A stretch of DNA of 64,000 nt from Mycoplasma sp. 1654_15 (lineage in GTDB: Bacteria; Bacillota_I; Bacilli_A; Mycoplasmatales; Metamycoplasmataceae), in assembly GCF_012516495.1 (NCBI RefSeq), contig NZ_CP051214.1:434001-498000 (forward strand). The letters are read 5' to 3'. Below the pieces are notes generated by a model. The model was given only the letters and a program-made list of their open reading frames with translations, made no database searches and was not told the DNA's origin. Both the position numbers and the translations under genes were made by a program. How positions within the stretch are numbered: position 1 is the first letter of the stretch; the number at the start of each line of letters is the position of its first letter. Positions 34,701 to 46,500 of this stretch are shown one piece after another.

Positions 34701-35149
34701 TAATAAAGCAAGATAATACATATGAACTAGAAGAAGAAATTAAAAAAATAATTTTTGAAATTAAAGATGATGAGCAAAGAGAATGAGCAGAGCACAACAT
34801 AGATAAAGTAACTGATTTTCTTACCTCACAACCCAATGAAATTTCATTAGAAAATTTTTTAGAACAAGAAGTTATTAAACAAAATGAATATAATTTTAAA
34901 AATTGATGTGAAATTATTGGTTTTTCTCAATATTTTTGAATCAGAGAATTACTTAATAAACCCAAAGATGAAATTTTTAATTTTGGTAAAAACGAAGAAA
35001 TACGAAGCATATGAGATTGTGGCAAATATAAACAATATTTAAAAGAATTAAATAAAGAAAATGTTCCAACAGGTTGCATAGCCTTATACAAAAATTTTCA
35101 AGGAGAACTTGAAGATTGATCAGATAAATTAAGTAGGAAAAAAGATTAA
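31763..35149 (+). CDS. hsdR: type I restriction-modification system, endonuclease/translocase subunit
   Basis: A 1128-aa motor-nuclease. The endonuclease core has D167 (RFDIVLL) and E181-L-K183 (IQIELKGK). The helicase part shows Walker A ATGSGKT at 326-332, the DEAD-box variant DESH at 432-435, motif III-like FTGTPIF and the later NQLLTGFDSK and QAISRTNR. The C-terminus is helical. Trp at 32885 and near 33296 is encoded by TGG, rare in this window. GAGAAA precedes ATG 31763. It forms an operon with hsdM, but cutting needs an HsdS subunit from elsewhere. A bidirectional terminator follows. Confidence 0.95.
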
Positions 35150-35151
35150 AT

Positions 35152-35175
35152 AAAAACCAGTTAAAACTGGTTTTT
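35152..35175. terminator. bidirectional terminator between hsdR and the nuclease gene
   Basis: AAAAACCAGT (35152-35161) pairs with ACTGGTTTTT (35166-35175) over a TAAA loop. The genes converge here. Confidence 0.9.
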
Positions 35176-35177
35176 AT

Positions 35178-36005
35178 TTAATCAATTTCTACTTTAACTT
35201 TACCTTCTTTTCTTCATTTTTCAAGCAAATTCATTCATTGTTCTTCGTTTTCACATAGTAAATATTCTAAAATTTCAGCATCTTTTATAGAATTAAATTT
35301 TGGAGAAACACCAGAAGATGTATGTTCTAAATATCAAGTTTTAATTTGCGCTATATCATCTTCAACTTCTTCTTTGTTAACATTAAAAGAATATGTTTGT
35401 ATTTTTCTTTTTTCAATAGGAAAGTTTTTAGGATCTATATAATCTTGTTCTTTTAAAAATGTTGCTACAATAGCAAATCTATCTACCTTTTTTAAGTAAG
35501 CGTACAACTGAGCTTGTTTTAAGTATTTTGGAGGTAAATTTTCTCCGTTTTTACCTCATTTTTCAAAGTTTTTTTCGCCCGTTGTCTTAATTTCGATTAT
35601 AAGTTGTTTTTCTTGAATAAATCCATCAGGAATACCGCCAATTATCGGATCTTCTTTAAAATAATCATAGTTATATTTTTGTGGTGGAAACACTTCAACT
35701 TTTACTTTTAATTTTTTCTCAATCGCAGCTACTACTAAAGGCTCAATCGCTACCCCGGCATCAATATATTTGGTATCTAAAATAGGCATATCTAATTTTG
35801 ATAATCTAATAAAAGCTTTAAAAGCTGAAGAATAATCATCAACTTCTAAAACCTCTCCGATTGAAGAACCACCTATTTTTTTAAATCCTGTATTAAAAGC
35901 AAATTCTTTGTTTAATAGCTTTTGATGAAATTCTTTTTCAAGAATCACTTCTTTTTTTTCTAAATCCACAAAGTATTCTTTTTTATTATAAAACTTCCTT
36001 GTCAT
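35178..36005 (-). CDS. YqaJ-like putative PD-(D/E)XK nuclease
   Basis: A 275-aa protein. The middle shows an exonuclease-type active site: GGSSIGEVL, GVAIEPLVVAAI, then GGIPDGFI followed by LIIEIKTTG, the D...ExK arrangement of YqaJ/lambda-exonuclease-like recombination nucleases. Mycoplasma proteins of this kind are annotated as putative nucleases (a family named after MAGa7180, from memory). It is read through TGA Trp codons to TAA at 35178. No ribosome site is present; TATAAT ends 6 nt before the ATG, so it is probably leaderless. No single-strand annealing protein lies beside it, unlike phage pairs. Confidence 0.75.
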
Positions 36006-36084
36006 ATCTTTATTATATTAAAATTCCTTTTAAAATCTAAAATTGAATAAAATAAAAACTTTTTCTTTAGTTTGTTTACTTTTT

Positions 36085-36750
36085 TTATGCTAATCAAGGT
36101 TCAAAAACTATAAATGAACACACCAGTCCTGTTAAGAAAATAAAGAAAATAGGTACTTTTTTTCTGTACATAATAAATGAAGCTAATGTATAAACAGGGA
36201 CGAAAACTAGTAAGACATAATATCTTCAATTTGCAAAAAAAGTGTTTTTTAACGAAGCTACATCACTATATCCTGCATATTGACCCATTGATTTATTAAA
36301 ATAAATTTGAATAAAATAAATACTAATGAATAATTGAATTGCTAAACTAATCATAATAGCCGCGATTGCTGGCTTAAATAAAGAAAACAATTTTTTAAAT
36401 CTAGGATTATTTTTATGTTTTTTTAAAACTTTTAAACCTAAAATAACTAATAAAATTGCTGGTAAACTAAAAACAAAGTAAAAAAATATTGATAAAAATA
36501 TTCCTCATCATTGATTATTAGCTACAACTAATCCAGTAACTGCTGCAAATTTTAATGAAACAACTCCTGGTGTAGAATTTGTAATAGAAAAAATTTCTTG
36601 TATTCTGTTTTCATCTATTTGAGTTCCAAACTGATTAGCTAGAAATAGTCAAAATCAGTTAAAAACCGGCATAAAAACTTGTCCGCCACCAAAAACTATT
36701 AAGCAAATAATTATCAGTAAAAAAATACTAGTTATTATTACTAAAATCAT
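36085..36750 (-). CDS. chromate transporter ChrA family, second half-protein
   Basis: A 221-aa membrane protein of the CHR family. FGGGQVFMPVF near the N-terminus and ITNSTPGVVSLKFAAVTGL match the conserved glycine-rich and proline motifs of ChrA domains; about six membrane spans are visible. Its ATG lies 23 nt inside the end of the preceding half-gene, so the two are co-translated. CHR proteins usually exchange chromate or sulfate in other bacteria; the substrate in mycoplasmas is unknown. Confidence 0.85.
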
Positions 36751-37321
36751 CTTTTTTCTTTCTTATTTTTTTATAAACAAACTCAAATAATACATAAAGT
36801 ATAAAAATAATTACTAATGAAATAACAGGTAAATTAAACGGTGCAGGAACAAAAATACAAAATAAAAATGTAAAAGTAAAAATTAAAATTACCAATGCTA
36901 GTGATAACTCTTTTTTACTTGTTTTTATATAGTTAACTCCAAACGCAATTAATATCCCAATAATAGCAGGCATTATTCCTATATTTATAACCAATAAGTA
37001 TTTAGGCGGTAAGTAAGTTGAAGCATAAATCAAAACCAAAGCAAATAACATATGTGGAAGTAAAGCAAGTGTAGTTGCTAATATTCCTTTAAATTTGCCG
37101 AGCATTTTAATAGAAACAAAAGAAAACATTTGTATTACACTAGGTCCTGGCAATAAGTTGGTCATAATAACTACTTCATCAAATTCAGCAGAAGTTAGTC
37201 AATTATATTTATCAACAGAATATCTTTTAGCTATGGGCATAATTGCATTACCTCCACCAAAACTAATAAAAGATATTTTTAAAATAAATCAAAAGACTTT
37301 TCAAAATAAATTAACTTTCAT
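36728..37321 (-). CDS. chromate transporter ChrA family, first half-protein
   Basis: A 197-aa membrane protein. The segment ISFISFGGGNAIMPIAKRY and TNLLPGPSVIQMFSFV are CHR-domain hallmarks. Several hydrophobic spans follow, and the tail is Lys-rich. AAAGAAAGAAA precedes ATG 37321 and TATAAT lies about 18 nt further up. Together with the overlapping second half it makes one two-domain transporter split into two genes, the heterodimeric short-chain form of the family. Confidence 0.87.
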
Positions 37322-37382
37322 ATTTTCTTTCTTTTTATATTATAAATGATAAAGAAAAACTTATGAATTTTTAAAAATCAAG

Positions 37383-37388
37383 TATAAT
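37383..37388 (+). promoter_or_regulatory. -10 box of tRNA-Trp
   Basis: TATAAT 13 nt before the mature 5-prime end of the tRNA. Confidence 0.6.
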
Positions 37389-37401
37389 TTTATTTGGCTA
37401 T

Positions 37402-37476
37402 AGAGGTGTAGTTCAATGGTAGAACAACGGGCTTCAACCCCGTGTGTTGCGGGTTCGACTCCTGTCACCTCTGCCA
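37402..37476 (+). tRNA. trnW: tRNA-Trp (anticodon UCA)
   Basis: A full cloverleaf: acceptor AGAGGTG/CACCTCT, D-loop AGTTCAATGGTAGA, anticodon stem ACGGG/CCCGT with loop CTTCAAC (anticodon TCA), T-loop GGTTCGACTCC, discriminator G and an encoded CCA. The UCA anticodon reads UGA as well as UGG, and so carries the genetic-code change seen throughout the window. It converges with rlmB, 8 nt away. Confidence 0.95.
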
Positions 37477-37484
37477 TTTTTTTA

Positions 37485-38252
37485 TTATCTTTTTTTATAA
37501 TTTTGACTTGAAAATTCATAGAGTAAAATGGCATTGGCATTTGCTATGTTTAATGACTCAAAAACAATTGGAATATAAATTTGTTTTTTAATTTGTTTTT
37601 CTAATTTATCAGAAATCCCTGTTGATTCATTACCAAAAACAATTGCATATTTTTGATTATTATCAATCAAAAAATCCTTTATTTTTGTAGCTTTTTTTGA
37701 TAAAAAAGTTCCCACTGATATAAAGTTATTATTATGTAATTTTTCAATAATATTCTCTAGATCTTCTACTCTTAAAATAGAAGTTTTAAAAATTGCTCCT
37801 TTTGAGGAACTAATTACTTTTGGATTATAAAAATCTACTCCTGAATAAATTAAAGAAAAATCAAAAGCAGAACAATTTCTAATAATTGTTCCTAAATTCC
37901 CTGGATCTTGTATATTTTCTAAAATAGCAATTCTTTTGTGTATAAAAAAATCTTCAAGTTTTAATATATCTAATTTTTTACATAAAGCCACAACTTCAGA
38001 AGCACTTTGATATGAACTAATTTTTTGCATTATTTGTTCAGAAACTAAAATAATGTCTTCATTTTTGAAGGATTTAAGTTCAAAATTAGGATTAGTTGTA
38101 TAAATTTTTATTACTTTGTTGTACTCAAGAGCAAGCTCTAAATCCTTATAATTTTCTATTAAAAAACTATTGTGAATTTGTTGATATTTTTTTAATTTTA
38201 ATTTAATTAATAATTTAATTTCTGGATTTTGTAATGAACTAATTATCTTCAT
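37485..38252 (-). CDS. TrmH/SpoU-family RNA 2-prime-O-methyltransferase (RlmB-like)
   Basis: A 255-aa SPOUT methyltransferase. An N-terminal substrate-binding segment (residues 1-100) precedes the knot domain with ENIQDPGNLGTIIRNCSAF, VFGNESTGIS and IPIVFESLNIANANAILLYE, the three SPOUT motifs. It probably methylates a ribose in 23S rRNA or tRNA; the exact target cannot be told from sequence. The start overlaps trmL by 14 nt. Confidence 0.9.
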   Translation of the reverse strand: MKIISSLQNPEIKLLIKLKLKKYQQIHNSFLIENYKDLELALEYNKVIKIYTTNPNFELKSFKNEDIILVSEQIMQKISSYQSASEVVALCKKLDILKLEDFFIHKRIAILENIQDPGNLGTIIRNCSAFDFSLIYSGVDFYNPKVISSSKGAIFKTSILRVEDLENIIEKLHNNNFISVGTFLSKKATKIKDFLIDNNQKYAIVFGNESTGISDKLEKQIKKQIYIPIVFESLNIANANAILLYEFSSQNYKKR

Positions 38253-38766
38253 TTAGAAAGTATTTTCCTTTTTGCACTTCATATAAAGAAAGTGATTCAA
38301 AATTAAGTTGTCTTAAAACTTCATAAATAACAATAACAACTGAATTTGCTAAATTTAAAGATCTTGATTTTGGTTGCATTGGGATTCTAAGACATCTGTT
38401 TAAGTTTTTAGACAAAATGGATTTAGGAATGCCTGTAGATTCTGTTCCAAACATTAAAAAAATGTCTTCATTTTTGTTTCTTATTTTTTTATAATCTACA
38501 TCTGAATAAGTTTGAGTTGCATATCTTGTGATGTAAAAAATTTCTTTATCTTGGTATTTTTTTACAAACTCTTCATAGTTACTGTGAATTTCATGTTGAA
38601 TGTCAGAAAGTAATTTGCCAGCAGCAGGTCTTTTTAAATATTTTGGTTCTAATTCAAAAGCAATAGGTTTTATAATATGTAATTTTGCATTTGTTGCAAA
38701 ACAACTTCTTATGATATTTCCGGTATTTGGACTAATTTCAGGTTGATATAAAACAACATGTATCAT
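38239..38766 (-). CDS. trmL: tRNA (cytidine/uridine-34 2-prime-O)-methyltransferase
   Basis: A 175-aa compact SPOUT enzyme that methylates the ribose of the wobble base in tRNA-Leu. MIHVVLYQPEISPNTGNIIRSC at the start, FMLFGTESTGIPKSIL and RIPMQPKSRSLNLANSV are typical of TrmL. It contains no Trp. It begins one base before the preceding gene ends and overlaps the following RlmB-like gene by 14 nt, all within the prfA-to-rlmB run. Confidence 0.93.
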   Translation of the reverse strand: MIHVVLYQPEISPNTGNIIRSCFATNAKLHIIKPIAFELEPKYLKRPAAGKLLSDIQHEIHSNYEEFVKKYQDKEIFYITRYATQTYSDVDYKKIRNKNEDIFLMFGTESTGIPKSILSKNLNRCLRIPMQPKSRSLNLANSVVIVIYEVLRQLNFESLSLYEVQKGKYFLNEDN

Positions 38767-38767
38767 T

Positions 38768-39153
38768 TTAGTTTTCTATCTCCAAACGTACAAAATATTG
38801 CCCTACAAGCTCGTTTTTCAAAGTGTGTAAAGTATAGTGAATATCTACTTGGTTTTCTTCTTCAGAAAGAAGTTGTAGTGATGATTCTAAAAACATTTGA
38901 CCATGAGGAGTGTTGTATTCTATAGTTTGTTTTTTGTTTTTATCCAACAAAATTGTTGACATTTCAGTTATTAATAAAGCTTTATTTTTGTATATTTCTA
39001 TTCTTAAAATACCTTTATTTTCAGGATTTGTAAAAGTATAGCTTGTAAATTCTTCTTGAGTATCAAAGCTGATTTCTTTTTCTCTTTCGAGTTTAGAGCT
39101 AAAAGATAATTTTTGGTCTTCAATTCCAGGACTTTTTATTGTAGATGAAAATT

Positions 39154-39163
<10 letters not shown>
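38768..39163 (-). CDS. hypothetical protein, possibly DUF1934/YwiB-like
   Basis: A 131-aa protein with alternating beta-type segments and no membrane span or Cys. Starting at MIIKFSSTI (39163) gives an AAGG ribosome site and a 10-nt overlap with gltX; an upstream in-frame Met would lie deeper in gltX. Length and segments such as GILRIEIYKNKALLI and LHTLKNELVGQYFVRLEIE recall the small beta-barrel DUF1934 proteins often found near aminoacyl-tRNA synthetases in Firmicutes, but I am not certain. Confidence 0.6.
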
Positions 39164-40599
<1,436 letters not shown>

Positions 40600-40600
40600 T

Positions 40601-41332
40601 TTACTCACTTTCATAAACTGCAATTCTGACTTTGTTATTTATATCATAAATTATTTTAAATTCAGGATGATATTTTTTAAAAAATTTTAAATTAGTTTGG
40701 TCAATTTCAAATAAAATTACACCTTTTTTATTTAAATATAGTTTATATTGTTTTAATATTTTTTTAAAAAAATAATTGCCTTTTTGCTTTGCAAATAAAG
40801 CATTTCAAGGTTCATAATCTAACACTGAAGAATCTAAATTTGAACTTTCAAAATCTAAATAAGGTGGATTAGAAATAATAACATCAAACTTATAATTTTT
40901 CAAATTTTCAAAAAGATCTGATTTAATGATTTTAACTTTTAAATTATTTAATTTTGCATTTATTTTAGTTTGTAAAATTGCTTGAGAATCAATATCTGAT
41001 AAAATCACTTCTTTGGCTTGTGTATTTTTAGCTATAGAAAGTCCTATAAATCCTGAACCACAACCTAAATCTAAAACTGATGAATTTTTATTTATAAATT
41101 TGTAGGCTTGTAAAATTAATTCCTCTGTTTCATAACGAGGAATTAAAACTTTTTTGTTGATGTTTATTGTTAGATTTTGCATCATAACAAAGCCAATTAT
41201 TTTTTGAATCGGTATGTTAGTTTTTAGTAATTTTTCTTCTTTTTTGTTGATGTTTAGCTCTAAATTGTTTCTTTGTTTTTCTTTTAACAAAGCTAATTTT
41301 CTTGCTAAAAAATAATCATTATTTGTTTTCAT
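40601..41332 (-). CDS. prmC: peptide chain release factor N5-glutamine methyltransferase
   Basis: A 243-aa methyltransferase that modifies the Gln of the GGQ motif in release factors. The SAM loop [16 protein letters not shown] and the catalytic NPPY ([11 protein letters not shown]) are present. The usual N-terminal helical domain is short. Its ATG lies 13 nt inside the end of prfA, which encodes its substrate, so enzyme and substrate are translationally coupled. Confidence 0.95.
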
Positions 41333-42401
41333 AGCTAGTTGCTATTCTTTCAGCTTTATCTTCTGCTAATAAAGCCTCAATGATAGGATCTAAATTTCCT
41401 ACAATAACATTTTTTAATGAGGTAGAAAAGCTAATTCTGTGATCGGTAACACGATCTTGAGGGTAATTATAGGTTCTAATTTTTTCTGAACGAGCACCTG
41501 AACCTGCTAATTTCCTAAATTGACCTTCGATTGCTTGTTTTTTTTCAACTTCTAGATTATAAATTTTAGATTTTAAAATTTTTAAAGCTAATTCTTTGTT
41601 GGCTATCTGAGATCTTCCATCTTGTGATGTAGAAACTAAACCAGTCGGGATATGAGTAATTCTAACTGCAGAATCAGTAGTATTTACCGATTGACCGCCA
41701 GCTCCTGAAGAACGATAAGTATCAATTCTTAAATCTTGTGGTTTTATGTCTATTTGAATATCATCGTCAACTTCAGGCATTATTGTAACTGTAGTAGTGG
41801 AAGTATGAACTCTGCCTTGTGTTTCAGTTTCAGGTATTCTTTGAACTCTGTGAACACCTGATTCGAATTTGAGCTTGGAATAGACTTTATCACCGCTAAC
41901 TGAAAAAACTATTTGGCTAAATCCTCCAGCAGAAGCTATTGATGAGTTTAAAACTTTAACAGATCATTTTTTTGATTCTGCTCATTTTAAATACATTTTA
42001 TAAAGATCACCAACGAAAATATTAGCTTCATCACCTCCTGCAGCGCCACGTATTTCTACTATTACATTTTTATCATCATTTTCATCTTTTGGAAGTAGTA
42101 AAATAACTAATTCTTTTTCAATTTCTTCAATTTTTTTAGTTGCTATAGCAATTTCTTCTTTAGCTAAATTATTAATTTCTACATCTTTTTCTTGTAGTAA
42201 TTTTTTAGAATCTTCAATTATGGAAATTTGTTTTAAGTATTCGTTAAAAGCAACAACAATATCTTCTATAGAAGCTAATTCTTTGTTGATTTTTGTATAT
42301 TCTTTTATGTCAGAAACAATATTTGGATCTAGTAATTTATTAGATAAATCCTCATATTTTTGTTTGATTGAAGTTAATGAATTTAACATACTTTTTTCCA
42401 T
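41319..42401 (-). CDS. prfA: peptide chain release factor 1
   Basis: A 360-aa class I release factor reading UAA and UAG. The codon-recognition PxT motif appears as PET in [14 protein letters not shown], and the catalytic GGQ is at 235-237 ([13 protein letters not shown]). RF1 is the only class I factor needed when UGA is sense. GGAC eight nt before ATG 42401 supports the first Met; a second Met is four codons on. A CTTCATTTTT motif lies 48-57 nt upstream. Confidence 0.97.
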
Positions 42402-42448
42402 AATTTTTAGTCCTTTGTATTGTTTTATTTTTGTTATTTTACTTTAAA

Positions 42449-42458
42449 AATGAAGAAA
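42449..42458 (-). promoter_or_regulatory. CTTCATTTTT motif upstream of prfA
   Basis: Minus strand CTTCATTTTT followed by AAAGTAAAAT, a -10-like box, about 48 nt before the ATG. Confidence 0.4.
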
Positions 42459-42472
42459 AATATTTTTTTATT

Positions 42473-43402
42473 CTATTTTGTCTCTTTAGCTTTTAATTTT
42501 ACAAATTCTTCAAAACTAACTCCTTTTTGCTCAATAATATTTGCTTGTTTATTTTCGAGTTTAATAATTCTATCAGCCAAAGGAAGCATTGAAACATCGT
42601 GAGAAACCATAACTATTGTAGTTTTGTATTTTTCATTAATATATTTTAAAACTTTTAAAACAATTGCTGTATTTTTTTCATCTAGCGCACCAGTTGGTTC
42701 GTCGGCGAAAATAATTTCACCATTTTTAGCTAAAGCTCTTAAAATTGAAATTCTTTGTTGTTGTCCACCTGACATTTGAGAAGGATACTTGAATTTAATT
42801 TCATCAACCTCAAATTCTTTAAATAGCTCATCAATGTTGATTTTTTTATCTTTATCTTTTTGCAAATGTGAACCAACTTGAACATTATCAAAACCATTGA
42901 TGCTTTGAAGTAAGTTATAGTTTTGAAAAATAAAAGAAACATTATCTCTTCTAAATTGAGTAAGTTGAGCGTTAGTTAAAAAAGATAGATTTTCATTTGC
43001 TACAACGATATCTCCGCCTGATGCTCGATCAAGTCCAGACATTAAATTTAAAATTGTAGATTTTCCAGAACCTGATTTTCCGTATAAAATTACAAAATCT
43101 CCTTTTTTAATACTAAAGCTAATGTCTTTAAATACTTCAGCTACAACTGAACCAAATAAATAATATTTTGAAACTTTAAAAAATTCAATGATATTACCTT
43201 CAGTATTTGTAGTAATTTTTTTGCTTGATTTTGGTAATGGGTGATTATTTGCTCAACGAACTAATTTTAGTTGTTTTTTGTTAAGTTGAAAATCAGAATT
43301 TAAATTCTCTGAAATAATTTCATTTACTTTTTCAGATTTATTTGCTTTAGTAAATTTTTTAAAAAAATTAGTCATTAGTTCTTTAAAAATACTTGTTTTC
43401 AT
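42473..43402 (-). CDS. ABC transporter ATP-binding protein (MacB/LolD type)
   Basis: A 309-aa ATPase. Walker A GKSGSGKST is at 108-116; QMSGGQQQR, IIFADEPTGALDE and VMVSHD follow. The inserted GGQQQRISILRAL pattern and the DEPTGALD box are typical of ATPases paired with FtsX-like permeases. The first 75 residues are an extra Lys-rich extension. A -10 box TATAAA (43432-43437) and AAAGGAAA lie upstream, so besides following the permease gene it may have its own promoter. It presumably powers the giant permease encoded just upstream in the same direction. Confidence 0.94.
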
Positions 43403-43513
43403 ATTTTCCTTTAGTATCTAAAAGCTTCATTTTTATAGCATTTTAGTTAATTTTTATTTTTTAGCTATTTATTAAAGATATTTTTTTATTGTAGTCATAC
43501 TTAATTAATGTAA

Positions 43514-46500
43514 TTATTCTTCTTTTAAAATATAAACTGATTTTTTACGATTTAGTAATCATCAAGAAAAGGCAAGTGTAATTGCAAATACTAATAAAAT
43601 AATTGCAAGAGTAATAAATAAATTAAGAGCTGAAACACTAATTGCTAAAACAATTGAACTTGTAGAGATTATGTAATTATTAAATAAACTAATAAATGCA
43701 TAAACCAGTGGGATTGAGATTGCAAATCCTATTAAGACAATTGGTAAGTAAACAGTGAAAAATAGTTTGATTTTTTGTGCCGTTGAATATCCTAGAACTG
43801 ATAAAATTGCAATATTTTTTTCATTTTCAGCAATAATAGTTGAAGCCATAACTATTAATATAATAATAGATACTATCAAGAAAATCACAACAACCATTGA
43901 AGTCGCAGAACTAAATAATAAAGCAAAGTTATTAATAAAGTTAGTTTCAATATCTTTTGCAGAAATTGCTTGAGTTTCTATTTGATATAAATTATCACTA
44001 AATAAACTATTAAAGTTTTTAAGAGCATTTCTGATGACTATGTTGTATTTATCAAAGTATTCTTCATTTTCTAGTTGTTTGAAATTTAAAGTGATTTTTG
44101 GTTCTAAATTATTATCACTTGTTTGATTTTGATAAATTAGTTCATAGAGCTTATCTTGTGTCAATCCTTGTTTTTGAAGTAAACCTTGTTTTGAATTTGG
44201 ATTATTTTGAGAATCTGAGTAAGCAAATATTTCTCTAAAGAATCTAGCTGCTATTTCATTTGAAATTCCATTTACATCAATTGAATCTGTACCTGCTCAA
44301 TAACCTGAAGGAGAATATAAACCAATTGAAGCTCTTATTTGTTCAGGTTCATTATTTGTAGACATTATTCCGTTAAAAGCTTTATGTCCAAAGGTTTTTA
44401 GAATTGGATCGAATTGATCCATATTTGTTAATTTATTAACTACATCACGTGTTGAAATTAATTCTGAGTTAATAAATGTATTGGAAATAGCTACAATTTG
44501 GAATTTAGCTGTTTTAGTAGGTATATGATTTAGTTTATCTTGATAACGAGTTATTGTATTAAAAATAGGTAATTCAATTATTGAATTTAGTTTTAAATTA
44601 TGTTTTTGTAAAAATACTCAGTTAGCAGCTAAAGGATAAATGTTTTTATCTTTATTATTTTTGCTAAATTCTTCAAGAATTGGAAGTACTTCTTGTGATT
44701 TGTTATTTACTATTTTTATAAATTTAGAATCTGTATCATATCCAAATATTTTTAATCCAGATTCTGATTTAAATTCAGTGTCAATGTAAGAAAATAGTTC
44801 GTCTTTTGCTGGATTAAATAAAATTCCTCCGAATGAAACACTAAAGTCTCTGTTTATTTTTTTATAACCATTTACTAAAAATTTACGGTATGCATCACGA
44901 GTTTTAGTTTTTAAACTTACTTCTTGAGAATCATAAGCTTGCTTGTCTTTGTTATAGCTAAAGTATCAAAAACGAGAAGTTTTAGGGCTATCAGGATCTT
45001 CTACAAATTTAAAATATGGCTCGTAATTTGGAGCTTCTCCTTTGTAAGTAAAATCTACTCCATTTCTATTTTCGGTTTTTAAATCTTGTGTTTTTTCAAG
45101 CAAGGCAAAAGCTGCATCTGAAACTTTAAGAATGTTATTTTTTAATGATTCAGGAAGATTATTTACTACTACGTCAAAAATAGTTCCATTATCATTTTCT
45201 TTTCCTTTTACATTTAAAGAAGCACGAGTAAGAACTTGAGGAGCAAAAGGAATACTTTCCCCGTTGGCTTTGTTTACTCCTTTAATAAGGGCATGACCTG
45301 GTTGGAAATATTTTGGATCTTCTAAGTCAACTTCTCCTTCAAATCCTTCAGGAACATATAATTGATTGTCTAATTTTGCTAGTTCATAAGGAACAATCGG
45401 TCCACCTTCTTTTGATGGAGTAAATAAGTTAATTTTGAAATTATATAGTCTATTTTTTCAAGTATTATTTACAGAATTTTGGAAGATATTTCTTGATGAT
45501 AAAGAAAAAATTAAAACAAAAGAAACTAAAACTACAGAAATTGTAAGCGAAAATAGTTTTCAAAATGAATTTATAACTAAAGAAAATGAAAACTTAGTTG
45601 TAATATTTTTGTTTCTTAATTTCTTAGATAAGAAAATAGCAAATTTTGAAGTATTTAACTCAGTAATTCCTGATAGAAGTTGATTTGGTTTACGCCTGAG
45701 GATTCAAACTACTGAAAGATAAATAGTCAAAGTAAGTAAAACAAAAGGAACACATAGAGAAATGAAGAAAGAAGAAGATTCAAAGAATGAAAAATCTGTA
45801 TTAAATTCTCAAAATTGTTGTAGTAAATTTAACATCGGTCCTCTTAGAGCGACACCTAAGAGATATCCTAAAAACCCACCAATGATCGAAGTTGCTATAG
45901 AAATCGAAGTAAACGAAGTAGCAATTTCGAATAACGAGTATCCCTGTGCTCTTAGAATTCCTAAAACTTTGTGATTATTATTAACATATCTTTTTACTAT
46001 GAAAACCACAGCAAATAAAACTAAAATAGAAAGGAAAATTGTTAAATATAAATTAATATTTGCTAAATTATTTACAAAAGATAAAGCTGTAGATAATCTC
46101 AGTGATCTTTCTGGATTTAGAAAATCAAAGTCATTAATTGAATAAGTTTTTTCAATATCAGTTTGTGAAAAATTAGAAGATAAAAATCTGTTAGTATCTT
46201 GTTTGAAAGCTTCTATATTAGTTTGAGGATCTAACTTAACTAATAAAGATTTTTTTACTAATGTAGAACGATTAGATTCACGAACTTTATCAAAACCGTA
46301 TTTATTTACATAAACAAGAGCTTGATTTTGTGAATCAATTTGTAAGTTATTTTCATCTAGTAAAGGATATAAGTAATCACCTGTTGAATCAGTTCCTACG
46401 ATAATAAATTGAAGACCGTTAACATCCAAAATGTATTTTTGATCGATGCTTTTAATTAGTTGTTCAATTTTTGCAGTAGAGGTAGGAAGTTCTTTGTCAT

